DNA of 59,213 nt from Mycolicibacterium iranicum (GTDB taxonomy: Bacteria; Actinomycetota; Actinomycetes; Mycobacteriales; Mycobacteriaceae), in the NCBI RefSeq assembly GCF_014190915.1, contig NZ_JACHVU010000020.1:1-59213 (forward strand). The letters are read 5' to 3'. A model generated the notes under the pieces. It worked only from the letters and a program-made list of their open reading frames with translations. It was not told where the DNA came from and did no database searches. A program made the position numbers and the translations under genes. Of this stretch, positions 1 through 8,456 are shown piece by piece; position 1 is the first letter of the stretch; each line of letters opens with the position of its first letter.

Positions 1-77
1 CAACTCGGCCAGTTCGCCGAACAACGCCTCCAACCGCTCACCCGGGTGAGCAGCCAAAGACGTTGCCGCCGAACACA
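1..77 (-). CDS. DUF222/HNH endonuclease family protein (13E12-like), N-terminal fragment
   Basis: The reverse strand reads ATG at 77-75 and stays open to the window edge, giving 25 residues that end in LEALFGELAE. That helix is typical of the start of the actinobacterial DUF222 domain, which is usually followed by a C-terminal HNH nuclease domain in proteins of 400-500 residues. Only the 5' end lies here; the rest is outside the window to the left. The identification rests on a very short segment, but it is supported by a matching C-terminal fragment of the same family at the other end of the window. Confidence 0.5.
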
Positions 78-120
78 TGACCCCATCATGACAGCAGGGT
101 CCGACAACAACGCGGGAGTG

Positions 121-870
121 CTAGCCGACTGCCCGCAGTGTGGACGTCACGACCTCGATGACCTTCTGAGGTTGCTTCTCCAGGAAGAAATGGCCACCGG
201 TGAACAGGTGGACCTCACCGCCTCCCGTGGTGTGCTCGTGCCATGCCCGCGCCGCGGGCTCGCTGGTCTTCGGGTCGTCGGTCGCGGTCATCACGACGAT
301 GGGTGCGCCGATTCCGATGTCGGTGTCGCGGTGGTAGGCCTGCAGCGCGGTGTAGTCGTTACGGAACGCGGGAAGGAACGTCGACAGCAGCTCGCGGTCG
401 TTGAGCACCCGCGGGTCGGTGCCGCCGAGTTCACGCATCACGTCGACGAGCTGGGCGTCGTTCTTCCTGTCCGGCTCGTCGCCGTAGCGGCTCGGGGCGC
501 GCGAACCGGAGGCGAACACCGTCACGGCCTGCCGCCCGCCGACGGTCTCGTAGCGCCGGGCGACCTCGAAGGCCAGGACCGCGCCCATGCTGTGCCCGAA
601 GAACGCCGTCGGCGCGGGCGGCAGGGTGCCCAGCGCCGTGTACACCTGATCGGCCATCTCCTCGATGGAGTCGACGAACGGCTCGCTGTGCCGGTCCTGG
701 CGGCCGGGGTACTGCACGCCGTAGACCTCGAACTCGGGTGCCAGAGCCACCGACATCGGGAAGTAGTAGCTGGCAGAGCCGCCTGCGTGTGGCAGGCAGA
801 CGAGCCGGATGCGGGCATCCGGTGCGGGGTGGAAGTTGCGCAACCAACGGCTGCGGGCGGGTTGGCTCAC
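121..870 (-). CDS. Type II thioesterase (TesA-like, alpha/beta hydrolase)
   Basis: A 249-residue thioesterase of the kind that removes acyl chains from acyl carrier or polyketide/peptide synthase domains. The nucleophile elbow is GHSMG with the serine near residue 94. An N-terminal LVCLPHAGGSASYY block is typical of the family, an acid-bearing TATDDPKT follows, and the catalytic His is in TGGHFFL near the C-terminus. The GTG start at 870 overlaps the stop of the upstream membrane-protein gene by 4 bases, so the two are probably translationally coupled. The open frame continues upstream, but that part is low-complexity and lies inside the neighbouring gene. No polyketide or non-ribosomal synthase gene lies nearby, so the partner is unknown. 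Confidence 0.85.
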   Translation of the reverse strand: MSQPARSRWLRNFHPAPDARIRLVCLPHAGGSASYYFPMSVALAPEFEVYGVQYPGRQDRHSEPFVDSIEEMADQVYTALGTLPPAPTAFFGHSMGAVLAFEVARRYETVGGRQAVTVFASGSRAPSRYGDEPDRKNDAQLVDVMRELGGTDPRVLNDRELLSTFLPAFRNDYTALQAYHRDTDIGIGAPIVVMTATDDPKTSEPAARAWHEHTTGGGEVHLFTGGHFFLEKQPQKVIEVVTSTLRAVG

Positions 871-1382
871 GGCGCGGGCGCCGGTTCGCCTGCGGGTCCG
901 GGTCCCGGTGGTGGCGGCGCCGGGGGGCCGGGCGGCTGCTCGACGACCCGCAGCACGTTCGCCGACAGCTGCGCGCCGGGCGGACCCTCGACGATCACGT
1001 CCTTGAGGATCTGTGCCTGCTGACCGGTCACCGTGAACTGCCCGGGCTGCGGCGCATGCCCGCCCGTCACCTCGTACTCCACCGTGAACGGCGATTCCGG
1101 GAACGGATGCAGGCCAACATATTTCGGGTCGATGGTGTAGGTGTACACGCACGCCCCCGCCGGATCGCAGTTCTGTCCGCTGACGATCACGCTGATCATG
1201 AACTCCTTGGCGGTGGGCAGCGACGGCGGCGGCGGGGTCGGGGGTGTGTACCGCGGCGCCGACGCCTGTTGCTGCTGGTCACGGCTGCCGAAGATCATGA
1301 ACGACGCGATGCCGATGCCGCTCGCGAGCATCCCGACGATCGCCAGGGCAGCAAGCAGCTTTCGGAGCGTCGCTTTCGCCAT
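867..1382 (-). CDS. Proline-rich membrane-anchored protein, unknown function
   Basis: A 171-residue protein not recognised as a named family. Residues about 9-32 form one hydrophobic segment after a basic N-terminus (MAKATLRK), so it is probably inserted in the membrane with its bulk outside. A proline-rich linker (about 43-56) follows, then a compact domain of about 80 residues with two cysteines (QNCDPAGAC), and a proline/glycine-rich tail. The layout resembles small mycobacterial MmpS-like or envelope proteins, but no specific match can be claimed. It is upstream of and overlaps the thioesterase gene by 4 bases, so the two are likely co-transcribed. Confidence 0.7.
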   Translation of the reverse strand: MAKATLRKLLAALAIVGMLASGIGIASFMIFGSRDQQQQASAPRYTPPTPPPPSLPTAKEFMISVIVSGQNCDPAGACVYTYTIDPKYVGLHPFPESPFTVEYEVTGGHAPQPGQFTVTGQQAQILKDVIVEGPPGAQLSANVLRVVEQPPGPPAPPPPGPGPAGEPAPAP

Positions 1383-1405
1383 GCACAGCAGGGTAACCGG
1401 CCGGG

Positions 1406-2455
1406 TCAGTCCCCGACGCGATTGCCGTCCTCGTCCCAGTGCGCGGCGACCTTCTTGCTCGGCTGCACCCGCGGCGGCTCACCGGGCATCTTGGGGTAGC
1501 TCGGCGGGTACGGCAGATCGCCCTCGCCGCGCTGCTCGTCGGCCTCGACCATCTCCAGCAGCATGTCGATCGACTGGGCGTTCTCGTCGATGCCGGCCCA
1601 CGGGTCGGGCCTGCCCGCGACGAAGTCGGGCACGGTCAGGATCGTGTAGTCGTCCGGTTCGGCGTCGCGCAGCTCGTCCCAGGTCAGCGGTGTCGACACC
1701 GTCGCGATGGGGGTCTTGCGCGGTGAGTATGCCGAGGCGAACGTGCGGTCGCGCGCATTCTGGTTGTAGTCGATGAACAGCCGCGTCCCGCGCTCCTCCT
1801 TCCACCACGAGGTCGTGACCGCGTCCGGTGCGCGCCGTTCGATCTCGCGGGCCAGTGCGATCCCTGCGCGCCGCACCTCGATGAAGTCCCAGTCGGTCCT
1901 GATGCGCAGGAACACGTGCACGCCGCGTCCACCCGACGTCTTCGGATAGCCGACCAGACCCAACTCGTCGAGCAGCGGCTTGAGGACGTCGACGGCCACG
2001 GTGCGGGCCTCCTTGAACCCGGTACCCGGCTGGGGATCGAGATCGATGCGCAGCTCGTCGGGGTGTTCGGTGTCCGGGCAGCGCACCTGCCACGGGTGCA
2101 GCGTGACGGTGCCCATCTGCGCCGCCCAGGCGATCGACGACGGATGGGTGATCCGCAGAGCGTCCGCCGTGCGACCGGAAGGGAAGGTGACAGTACAGGT
2201 TTCGAGATAGTCCGGGTGCTTCTGCGGCACGCGCTTCTGGTAGATCTCCTCACCCTCGATGCCGTCGGGGAAGCGCTGCAGGTGCACCGGCCGGTCGCGC
2301 AGGAGGGGCACCATGCGGTCGGCCACTGACAGGTAGTAGTCGACGAGCTTGCCCTTCGTGCCGTCCTTGCCGAGCTGCGGGAAGTACGGCTTGTCCGGGT
2401 TGGTCAAACGCACCTTGACACCGTCGACGTCGATTTCCGTTGCAGGGGTTGCCAT
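1406..2455 (-). CDS. PrimPol-type DNA repair polymerase (LigD polymerase-domain family, PrimPolC-like)
   Basis: A 349-residue stand-alone member of the archaeo-eukaryotic primase family related to the LigD polymerase domain. The metal-binding acidic motif is LRIDLDPQPG, the nucleotide-binding block is SGGRGVHVF, and the third conserved block includes DYNQNARDRTFASAYSPR. These enzymes fill short gaps with ribonucleotides in end joining and excision repair. Its ATG lies 1 base after the stop of the upstream ligase gene, so both are made from one message. In M. smegmatis a PrimPolC is similarly paired with LigC ligases. There is no Ku gene in the window. Confidence 0.88.
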   Translation of the reverse strand: MATPATEIDVDGVKVRLTNPDKPYFPQLGKDGTKGKLVDYYLSVADRMVPLLRDRPVHLQRFPDGIEGEEIYQKRVPQKHPDYLETCTVTFPSGRTADALRITHPSSIAWAAQMGTVTLHPWQVRCPDTEHPDELRIDLDPQPGTGFKEARTVAVDVLKPLLDELGLVGYPKTSGGRGVHVFLRIRTDWDFIEVRRAGIALAREIERRAPDAVTTSWWKEERGTRLFIDYNQNARDRTFASAYSPRKTPIATVSTPLTWDELRDAEPDDYTILTVPDFVAGRPDPWAGIDENAQSIDMLLEMVEADEQRGEGDLPYPPSYPKMPGEPPRVQPSKKVAAHWDEDGNRVGD

Positions 2456-2456
2456 G

Positions 2457-3551
2457 TCAGCTCCCGTTCCCCGCCACTTCGCTGGAGCTGCCCTCCAGGA
2501 CGTCGTACAGGTCGTAGTTCAGCGGCGCGTCGAGCTGATCGAAGGTGCAACTCTGCGGATCCCGATCCGGGCGCCAGCGCAGGAATTTCACCGCGTGCCG
2601 GAAGCGGCGGCCGTTCTCGGTGTTGCCTTCCATCTGGTCGTAGGCGACCTCACAGACCCGTTCCGGACGCACCGGGATCCAGCGCTTGTCGGCGGCCGAG
2701 TTCCACCGGCTGGGCTCGCCGTCGCGCAGGTCGTCACCGATGCGCAGCGGCTCGAGATCGGCCAGCAATTTCAGGCGGGCCTTCGCGGTGAACGACGCTG
2801 CGCCGCCGACCATCTGGAGCTCGCCATCCTCGCGATGCAGCCCGAGCAGGATCGAGCCGATCCCCTCACCGCTCTTGTGGATGCGATAGCCGATGGCCAC
2901 GCAGTCGGCGTCGCGGTGGTGCTTGACCTTGATCATCTCGCGCTTGCCCGGGAGGTACGGGCCGTCGAGACGCTTGGCGATCACCCCGTCGAGGCCGGCG
3001 CCCTCGAACTGCTCGAGCCACGTCGCCCCGAGCGCCGGGTCCTCGGTGGTCCTGGTGACGTGGCACCACTGCTTCTCGTGGACCGCTTCACTCAGCGCCT
3101 CCCGGCGCCGCCGGAACGGCTCCTTCATCAACGAGGTGTCCCCGAGGGCGAGTGCGTCGAATCCGATGAAATGCGCCGGCGTCTGCTCCGAGAGCATCCG
3201 TACGCGGGACTGGGCCGGGTGGATGCGCTGGCTCAGCGATTCCCAATCCAGGCGCGTGCGGCCCGCGATCTCCCGGGGGACGACGATCTCGCCGTCGAGT
3301 ACGCAGCGGGGCGCGAGTTCGTCGCGGACGGAGTCGAGCACCTCCGGGAAGTACCTCGCGAGGTCCTTGCCGCTGCGGGACAGCAGCACCACGTCGTCGC
3401 CGGAGCGGAACACCAGGGCACGAAAACCGTCCCACTTGGGTTCATATGACCACACGCCGGCCTCGGCGGGCACCGTGGTCTGGGCTTTGGCCAGCATCGG
3501 CTCCAGCGGCGGTCTCACGGGTAGCTCTGCGACTGCGGGCACAGCATCCAT
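2457..3551 (-). CDS. ligC1: ATP-dependent DNA ligase, LigC-type (first copy)
   Basis: A 364-residue ATP-dependent ligase consisting only of adenylation and OB-fold domains. Motif I is YEPKWDGFR with the lysine to be adenylated at residue 39. Other conserved parts are CVLDGEIVVP, the block GLDGVIAKRLDG and the motif V region KREMIKVKHHRDADC. LigC enzymes act as back-up ligases with the adjacent PrimPol. The gene starts at ATG 3551 and is divergent from a second ligase at 3643. The 91-base gap between the two ligases must hold both promoters. Confidence 0.92.
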   Translation of the reverse strand: MDAVPAVAELPVRPPLEPMLAKAQTTVPAEAGVWSYEPKWDGFRALVFRSGDDVVLLSRSGKDLARYFPEVLDSVRDELAPRCVLDGEIVVPREIAGRTRLDWESLSQRIHPAQSRVRMLSEQTPAHFIGFDALALGDTSLMKEPFRRRREALSEAVHEKQWCHVTRTTEDPALGATWLEQFEGAGLDGVIAKRLDGPYLPGKREMIKVKHHRDADCVAIGYRIHKSGEGIGSILLGLHREDGELQMVGGAASFTAKARLKLLADLEPLRIGDDLRDGEPSRWNSAADKRWIPVRPERVCEVAYDQMEGNTENGRRFRHAVKFLRWRPDRDPQSCTFDQLDAPLNYDLYDVLEGSSSEVAGNGS

Positions 3552-3581
3552 ACTCGCGTAGACCGATGTACCCCGACAATG

Positions 3582-3612
3582 TCATCGCCCTACGTGTGTC
3601 ATCGCCTACGTG
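3582..3612. repeat. Imperfect direct repeat between divergent ligase genes
   Basis: TCATCGCCCTACGTG at 3582-3596 is repeated as TCATCGCCTACGTG at 3599-3612, with one base less. The pair sits in the short gap between divergent ligC1 and ligC2, where the promoters of both must lie. It could be a regulator site or a simple duplication. Confidence 0.5.
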
Positions 3613-3642
3613 ACTGTGAGCGGGCCGCGCGACAATGGTCGG

Positions 3643-4713
3643 GTGCAGTTGCCTGTGATGCCCCCGGTGTCGCCGATGCTGTCCAAGTCCGTCCCCGCCA
3701 TCCCGCCCGGCGCGTCCTACGAACCCAAGTGGGACGGGTTCCGCTCGATCCTGTTCCGCGACGGCGACGAGGTCGAGCTCGGCAGCCGCAACGAGCGTCC
3801 GATGACCCGGTACTTCCCCGAGCTGGTCGAGGCGGCACGGAGCGAACTGCCCGACCGCTGTGTCATCGACGGTGAGATCGTCATCGCCACCGCCGGCGGT
3901 CTCGACTTCGAGGCGCTGCAGCTGCGGCTGCACCCCGCGGCGTCGCGGGTGCGCATGCTGGCGGGGCAGACGCCGGCGGCGTTCATCGCATTCGACCTGC
4001 TGGCCCTCGCAGACACCGACTACACGGCACGGCCGTTCGTCGACCGGCGCGCAGCACTCGACGACGCCCTGTCCGGCACGGGGCCGACGTTCCACGTCAC
4101 GCCGGCCACCACCGACGTCGCCACCGCGGCTCGCTGGTTCGACGAGTTCGAAGGGGCCGGCCTGGACGGCATCATCGCCAAGCCGCTCGACGGGGTCTAC
4201 CTGCCCGACAAGCGGGTGATGTTCAAGGTGAAGCACCAGCGCACCGCGGACTGCGTGGTCGCCGGATACCGGGTCCACAAGTCCGGCCCCGACGCCGTCG
4301 GCTCGTTGCTGCTGGGCCTCTACGACTCCGACGGTGCGTTGGCGTCGGTCGGGGTGATCGGCGCGTTCCCGATGGCCAGACGGCGCGAGCTGTTCACCGA
4401 GCTGCAGCCGCTGGTGACGACGTTCGACGACCATCCCTGGAACTGGGCCGCGCACGTCGACCCCGACGTGGTCCGGCGCTACGGAGGAGGGTCGCGGTGG
4501 AACGCCGGCAAGGACCTGTCGTTCGTCCCGCTGCGGCCCGAGCGGGTGGTCGAGGTGCGCTACGACCACATGGAGGGTCGACGATTCCGGCACACAGCGC
4601 AGTTCAACCGCTGGCGCCCCGATCGCGACCCCAGGTCGTGCACCTACGCGCAGCTCGACCAGCCGGTGACGTTCAGCCTCGCCGACATCGTGCCGGGGCT
4701 TGGCCGTCTCTGA
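3643..4713 (+). CDS. ligC2: ATP-dependent DNA ligase, LigC-type (second copy)
   Basis: A ligase of 356 residues from GTG 3643, with the same architecture as its divergent neighbour. Motif I is YEPKWDGFRSILF (Lys about 29), followed by CVIDGEIVIA, GLDGIIAKPLDG and KRVMFKVKHQRTADC. The C-terminal part ending WRPDRDPRSCTYAQLD matches the end of the first copy, so the two arose by duplication. An upstream GTG at 3610 would add 11 residues; 3643 is preferred because the alignable sequence (LPVMPPVSPML) begins there. Two LigC genes flanking one promoter region is also the M. smegmatis arrangement as I recall it. Confidence 0.9.
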   Translation: MQLPVMPPVSPMLSKSVPAIPPGASYEPKWDGFRSILFRDGDEVELGSRNERPMTRYFPELVEAARSELPDRCVIDGEIVIATAGGLDFEALQLRLHPAASRVRMLAGQTPAAFIAFDLLALADTDYTARPFVDRRAALDDALSGTGPTFHVTPATTDVATAARWFDEFEGAGLDGIIAKPLDGVYLPDKRVMFKVKHQRTADCVVAGYRVHKSGPDAVGSLLLGLYDSDGALASVGVIGAFPMARRRELFTELQPLVTTFDDHPWNWAAHVDPDVVRRYGGGSRWNAGKDLSFVPLRPERVVEVRYDHMEGRRFRHTAQFNRWRPDRDPRSCTYAQLDQPVTFSLADIVPGLGRL

Positions 4714-4774
4714 CCTTGCGCCTAAGTTGCTGCCAAACCGGAATGGTTCGACGGCCCCGGGGTTTGTAGCCGAC

Positions 4775-5647
4775 ATGGATCTCGGACTCAGCATCCCCAT
4801 TCTCGACATCGACGGCGGCACGGCGGCCATCGGACCGGAGCTCGCCAGGGTCGGCGCGGCCGCCGAGGGCGCCGGGGCGACCTCGCTGTGGTTCATGGAC
4901 CACTTCTTCCAGATCGAGCCGACGGGCCTGCCCGCCGAGGCCAACATGCTGGAGGGTTACACGCTGCTCGGGTACCTCGCCGGGCACACGTCGCAGATCA
5001 GCCTGGGCCTGCTGGTCACCGGGGTGACCTACCGGCATCCGGGACTGCTCGCCAAGACCGTGACGACCGTGGACGTGCTGTCCGGCGGCCGGGCAGTCCT
5101 CGGCATCGGCGCGGCGTGGTTCGAGCGCGAGCACCTCGGCCTGGGCGTGCCGTATCCGCCGCTGGCCGAGCGCTTCGAACGGCTCGAGGAGGCGCTGCAG
5201 ATCTGCAACCAGATGTGGGACCCGGACAACAACGGCCCGTACGAGGGCACGCATTACCGGCTGCAGGAGACGCTGTGCAACCCGCAGCCGATCAACAAGC
5301 CCAAGGTGCTGATCGGCGGCAGTGGCGAGCGGAAGACGCTGCGCCTGGTGGCTCGGTATGGCGACGCCTGCAACCTGTTCGGCACCTCGCCCGACGAGGT
5401 CGCCCACAAGCTGCGGGTGCTCCGGGGCCATTGCGACGACGCCGCCCGCGACTACGACTCCATCCGCAAGACCATCATGGTCAACGACCTCAGCCCCGCA
5501 CCCGACACCCGTGACGAATTCGTGCGCACCATGGCCGAATACGCAAAGCTCGGCGTCGACGAGGTGATCGTCTTTCCGCCCACCGGGTCCCCGGCCGCGT
5601 GGATCGACGGCATCGCGCCGACCGTGAAGCAGCTCGCCGAACTCTGA
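4775..5647 (+). CDS. Luciferase-like (LLM class) F420-dependent oxidoreductase
   Basis: A 290-residue TIM-barrel oxidoreductase of the bacterial luciferase superfamily, the group that in mycobacteria mostly uses coenzyme F420. Family signatures include SLGLLVTGVTYRHPGLLAKT, the SGGRAVLGIGAAWFEREH block and KVLIGGSGERKTLRLVARYGD. ATG 4775 is chosen because MDLGLSIPILD is the usual first strand; the frame stays open further upstream into the ligase gene without family resemblance. The substrate cannot be predicted. It is separated from the next gene by a strong inverted repeat. Confidence 0.85.
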   Translation: MDLGLSIPILDIDGGTAAIGPELARVGAAAEGAGATSLWFMDHFFQIEPTGLPAEANMLEGYTLLGYLAGHTSQISLGLLVTGVTYRHPGLLAKTVTTVDVLSGGRAVLGIGAAWFEREHLGLGVPYPPLAERFERLEEALQICNQMWDPDNNGPYEGTHYRLQETLCNPQPINKPKVLIGGSGERKTLRLVARYGDACNLFGTSPDEVAHKLRVLRGHCDDAARDYDSIRKTIMVNDLSPAPDTRDEFVRTMAEYAKLGVDEVIVFPPTGSPAAWIDGIAPTVKQLAEL

Positions 5648-5680
5648 CGGCCGCCTCCCCCGGGATGCGACCCGGCCCGG

Positions 5681-5735
5681 CACCGCGAGCAGACGCAGAC
5701 TCGTGAGACACGTTCGAGTGTGTCTGCTCGCGGTG
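5681..5735. repeat. Inverted repeat with 14-bp perfect arms
   Basis: CACCGCGAGCAGAC (5681-5694) is the exact reverse complement of GTCTGCTCGCGGTG (5722-5735). Inside, ACTCG and CGAGT extend the pairing imperfectly. It lies between two rightward genes and has no U-tract. It may end transcription of the luciferase-like gene, or be a dispersed intergenic repeat: the core word GCGAGCAGACGC is, from memory, common between mycobacterial genes. Confidence 0.7.
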
Positions 5736-5777
5736 GGGTATTGACCTGAACAAATGTTGAGGTTGCACGCTCGGTGC

Positions 5778-6425
5778 ATGAAACACGTCCTCCGCGATCT
5801 CTGGGAAACCCGCACCGACTCACCGTTTCCGGGCCTGACGACCCACGCCTACCTGTGGACGCCGGCCAACGTGCTGTTCTACTCCCCCGCCACCGACGCG
5901 CAGTTCGACGAACTCGCCGAACTCGGCGGGGTCCGCGACCAGTATCTGTCTCACCGCGACGAGGCGGGTCCGATGCTCACCCGCATCAAAGAGAGGTTCG
6001 GCTCCGCGCTGCACGCGCACGCCGGCGACATCCCACAGATCCACACCCACGCCAGTGTCGACGTGCCCCTGCACGCCAGGCATACCGACTACCACGGCAT
6101 CGAGATCATCCCCACCCCAGGACATTCCCCCGGGAGCGTCTGCCACCTCGTCCAGGGCGACGAGGGCCGCTACCTGTTCACGGGCGACACGTTGTTCCGT
6201 GCCGCGGACGGCCGTTGGCTGGCCGGCTACATCCCGGGTTTCCACCGGCCCGAGGATGCCGAGACCCTCGCGGCGAGCCTACGGACACTCGCCGACCTCG
6301 CCCCGGACATCGTGATCTCCAGTGCGTTCCAGGGTGACTCGGCGGTGCACCGCATCGAACCCGGCCTGTGGCGCGGGCACATCGCGCACGCGATCGCCGG
6401 TCTGCCTACCGGTGCGCGTACATAG
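5778..6425 (+). CDS. Metallo-beta-lactamase-fold hydrolase
   Basis: A 215-residue member of the MBL-fold superfamily. Visible signatures are IIPTPGHSPGSVCHLV (metal-binding His and the glyoxalase-II-like PGHSPG turn) and LFTGDTLF (metal-binding Asp). The canonical HxHxDH motif is not present in its usual form, so this is a divergent member whose catalytic competence is open. ATG 5778 follows a 130-base gap with the inverted repeat. Its 3' end overlaps the 3' end of the leftward reactivase gene by 20 bases, so transcription converges. Confidence 0.75.
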   Translation: MKHVLRDLWETRTDSPFPGLTTHAYLWTPANVLFYSPATDAQFDELAELGGVRDQYLSHRDEAGPMLTRIKERFGSALHAHAGDIPQIHTHASVDVPLHARHTDYHGIEIIPTPGHSPGSVCHLVQGDEGRYLFTGDTLFRAADGRWLAGYIPGFHRPEDAETLAASLRTLADLAPDIVISSAFQGDSAVHRIEPGLWRGHIAHAIAGLPTGART

Positions 6426-8103
6426 CGAGCAGGCCGCGTGCCACCGCGAACCGCGGCCCGTGCACACCGTCGATGTTGGCCCGTCCCACCACGATGGGCA
6501 CACCGCGCAGCGCCTCACCGACCGTGCGCATCAGCTCGTCGTCGAGCGCTCCGCCCCCGGCGAGCACCAGCGCGGTCGGCGGCTCATCGAACGCGGCCAG
6601 GCAGCGGGCGATGTTCGCCGCGACCGTCTCCTGCTTGATCGCCAGCCGAAGGCTCCGCCATTCCTCGGCGGCCAACCGGTTCGAGAAGGGCACCAGCCCA
6701 GCGCTTCCCCGCGTGCACAGGCGTCCGATCGCATCCGAGGCGGCCGGGGCGTCGAGGAAGACCCGGCGTCCATCCTCCTCGTGCGCGACATGGGGGCCCT
6801 CGACACGCACCGCCGGCGTGCGCTTGACCGTCTCGGCCAGTGCGCGTGGGATGCCCAGCGCCTTCGACACGGCCACGGTGATCGATTCCCCGGCGCCAGC
6901 CGCCACCACCGTCCGGTCCGGGCCGATCAGATCGACCGTGCCACCGCCGATGTCGCACACCATGGACCCCGGCGGCATCCCCGGTGTGGTGCGAGCACCC
7001 CATGCCGCGGCCTCCGGTTCGGTGGCCAACGTGCGGGCAGGACGCCCGGTCAGCTCGGCGAGGACGGTCGCGGCGTCCTCGGCCTCCTCGGCGGCCAGCA
7101 GGGCGACGACCGTGCCTTGGGCGTCGGCGACGCCCCGCCGCAGCCAGGCGCCGTTGTCGATGGACGCCAGATCGGTGAAGAAGGCGTCGTGGACGGCCAA
7201 TCCGTCCGTCGCGGTCGGCACCGCCGCCAATCTGATCCTGGTGACGCAGCCCGGCAGCGACCGGCGGAGCACCGCATGCGCCTGCGCGGGTGAATAGCGC
7301 ACCACCGTGCCGTCGAGCCGGATGTCGACGTAGTCATCGTCGGCCGTTGGGGGAGGTGTCGGCCCCGTACGGGGCGTCACGGCGATGGCTGCGGAATCGG
7401 CAAGCTCCCTGCAGAGTTCGGCCGTCTCGACCAGCCGGTCCACGGGCAGCCGCAGCGCCGCCGTCAGCGCGATCGGGTCGGCCATCGCGCGATAGGCACG
7501 GCCCTCCTCGACGACCTCGACTGCGATCAAGGCCCCCGGCGCCACCTCGTCGACCTCAGCCTCGTCGACGACCGGGACGTCCACCGGGATCCGGTTACGG
7601 ATCAGAACGGCATCGTCCTGTGCCGCAACGACTCCGACCACCTGCCAGCCCCGCGCCACGGCCAGGCCGATCTCCCGGGCCGCCACCTCGAAGTCGGTTC
7701 GATCGTCCACCGAGATCACCACGGGCCCGTCGACGGGCGCTGTATCGAGGTCGGCGAGCCGGACGTGGCGGCCCACCCCGTAACCCGCACCGGCCGGCGT
7801 ACTGGCATCCGGGCGGCGGAGACTCTGCACCGGCGCCGACGGCGAATACGCCGGTGGGATAGGCGCCGTCGCGGTGTCGACCGGCCGGAGGGCCGACAGC
7901 ACCAGTTCGTCGGCGTCGATGCCCGCGTCGACCTCGATGCGGTGCAGCAGCGCCGCGGCGCCCTGCACGGATTCGGCACTACCCTTGCGGCCTCGGGTCG
8001 GTGCCTGGCCGTGCGCGATGGTGACGACCTCGCCGGTGTCGATGCGGGCGAGGACGATCTCGGTGGTGTGGTTGCCGATGTCGATCCCGGCGACCGTGCG
8101 CAT
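6406..8103 (-). CDS. Diol/glycerol dehydratase reactivase large subunit (DdrA/PduG family)
   Basis: A 565-residue ATPase that exchanges damaged cobalamin from B12-dependent diol or glycerol dehydratase. Hsp70/actin-like ATP motifs are visible: phosphate-1 at the N-terminus (VAGIDIGNHTTEIVLA), phosphate-2 (VCDIGGGTVDLIG) and the adenosine block (LVLAGGGALDDELM). The ATG at 8103 shares one base with the stop of the dehydratase small subunit (TGATG), so it is the last gene of the permease-dehydratase operon. No gene for the partner small reactivase subunit (DdrB/PduH) is seen beside it. Confidence 0.92.
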   Translation of the reverse strand: MRTVAGIDIGNHTTEIVLARIDTGEVVTIAHGQAPTRGRKGSAESVQGAAALLHRIEVDAGIDADELVLSALRPVDTATAPIPPAYSPSAPVQSLRRPDASTPAGAGYGVGRHVRLADLDTAPVDGPVVISVDDRTDFEVAAREIGLAVARGWQVVGVVAAQDDAVLIRNRIPVDVPVVDEAEVDEVAPGALIAVEVVEEGRAYRAMADPIALTAALRLPVDRLVETAELCRELADSAAIAVTPRTGPTPPPTADDDYVDIRLDGTVVRYSPAQAHAVLRRSLPGCVTRIRLAAVPTATDGLAVHDAFFTDLASIDNGAWLRRGVADAQGTVVALLAAEEAEDAATVLAELTGRPARTLATEPEAAAWGARTTPGMPPGSMVCDIGGGTVDLIGPDRTVVAAGAGESITVAVSKALGIPRALAETVKRTPAVRVEGPHVAHEEDGRRVFLDAPAASDAIGRLCTRGSAGLVPFSNRLAAEEWRSLRLAIKQETVAANIARCLAAFDEPPTALVLAGGGALDDELMRTVGEALRGVPIVVGRANIDGVHGPRFAVARGLLAMYAHR

Positions 8104-8456
8104 CAGCGCAACAAGCCGCGGCGGGCGTAGGCGTCGGCCGCCTGCTCGACCAGCGCCGCACACCGCGACGCCCCGTTGGCGACCAGCGACGTGCGCAGTT
8201 CCTCGAGCTCGGCCGCCGTCGAGCGGTGCGGCCGCAGCGCCTCGTACAGCGCCATCACCTGCTCGTCGTCGATGATCGCCAATTCCGCTGCGCGCAGGAA
8301 GTTCTCGGCCAGCTGCGGATTGCCGCCCTCTTCGGCGAGCACCGCCTGGTGCGCCAGCACCGCGGGATCCATCCGCAGGTCGCCGAGACCGAGCTTGCCG
8401 TCCACGGCATTGCCGACGGTAATGTCTGCGCGGCCCGCCGCGGGCATCTCGCTCAT
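8103..8456 (-). CDS. B12-dependent diol dehydratase small subunit (PduE family)
   Basis: A 117-residue small subunit of diol/glycerol dehydratase. The conserved parts are the GNAVDGKLGLGDLRMDP block and the C-terminal helix pair, in which LRPHRSTAAELEELRTSL carries the RPxRST-like signature. It is shorter than enterobacterial PduE (about 170 residues), mainly at the N-terminus. Start ATG 8456 overlaps the large-subunit stop by 4 bases (ATGA), so stoichiometric translation is likely. No encapsulation-type helix is seen at its N-terminus. Confidence 0.9.
   Translation of the reverse strand: MSEMPAAGRADITVGNAVDGKLGLGDLRMDPAVLAHQAVLAEEGGNPQLAENFLRAAELAIIDDEQVMALYEALRPHRSTAAELEELRTSLVANGASRCAALVEQAADAYARRGLLR

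Noticed and set aside
3610..3642. GTG 3610 as the start of ligC2
   Set aside because: The 11 added residues do not match the first ligase and overlap the duplicated promoter segment; GTG 3643 fits the family better.
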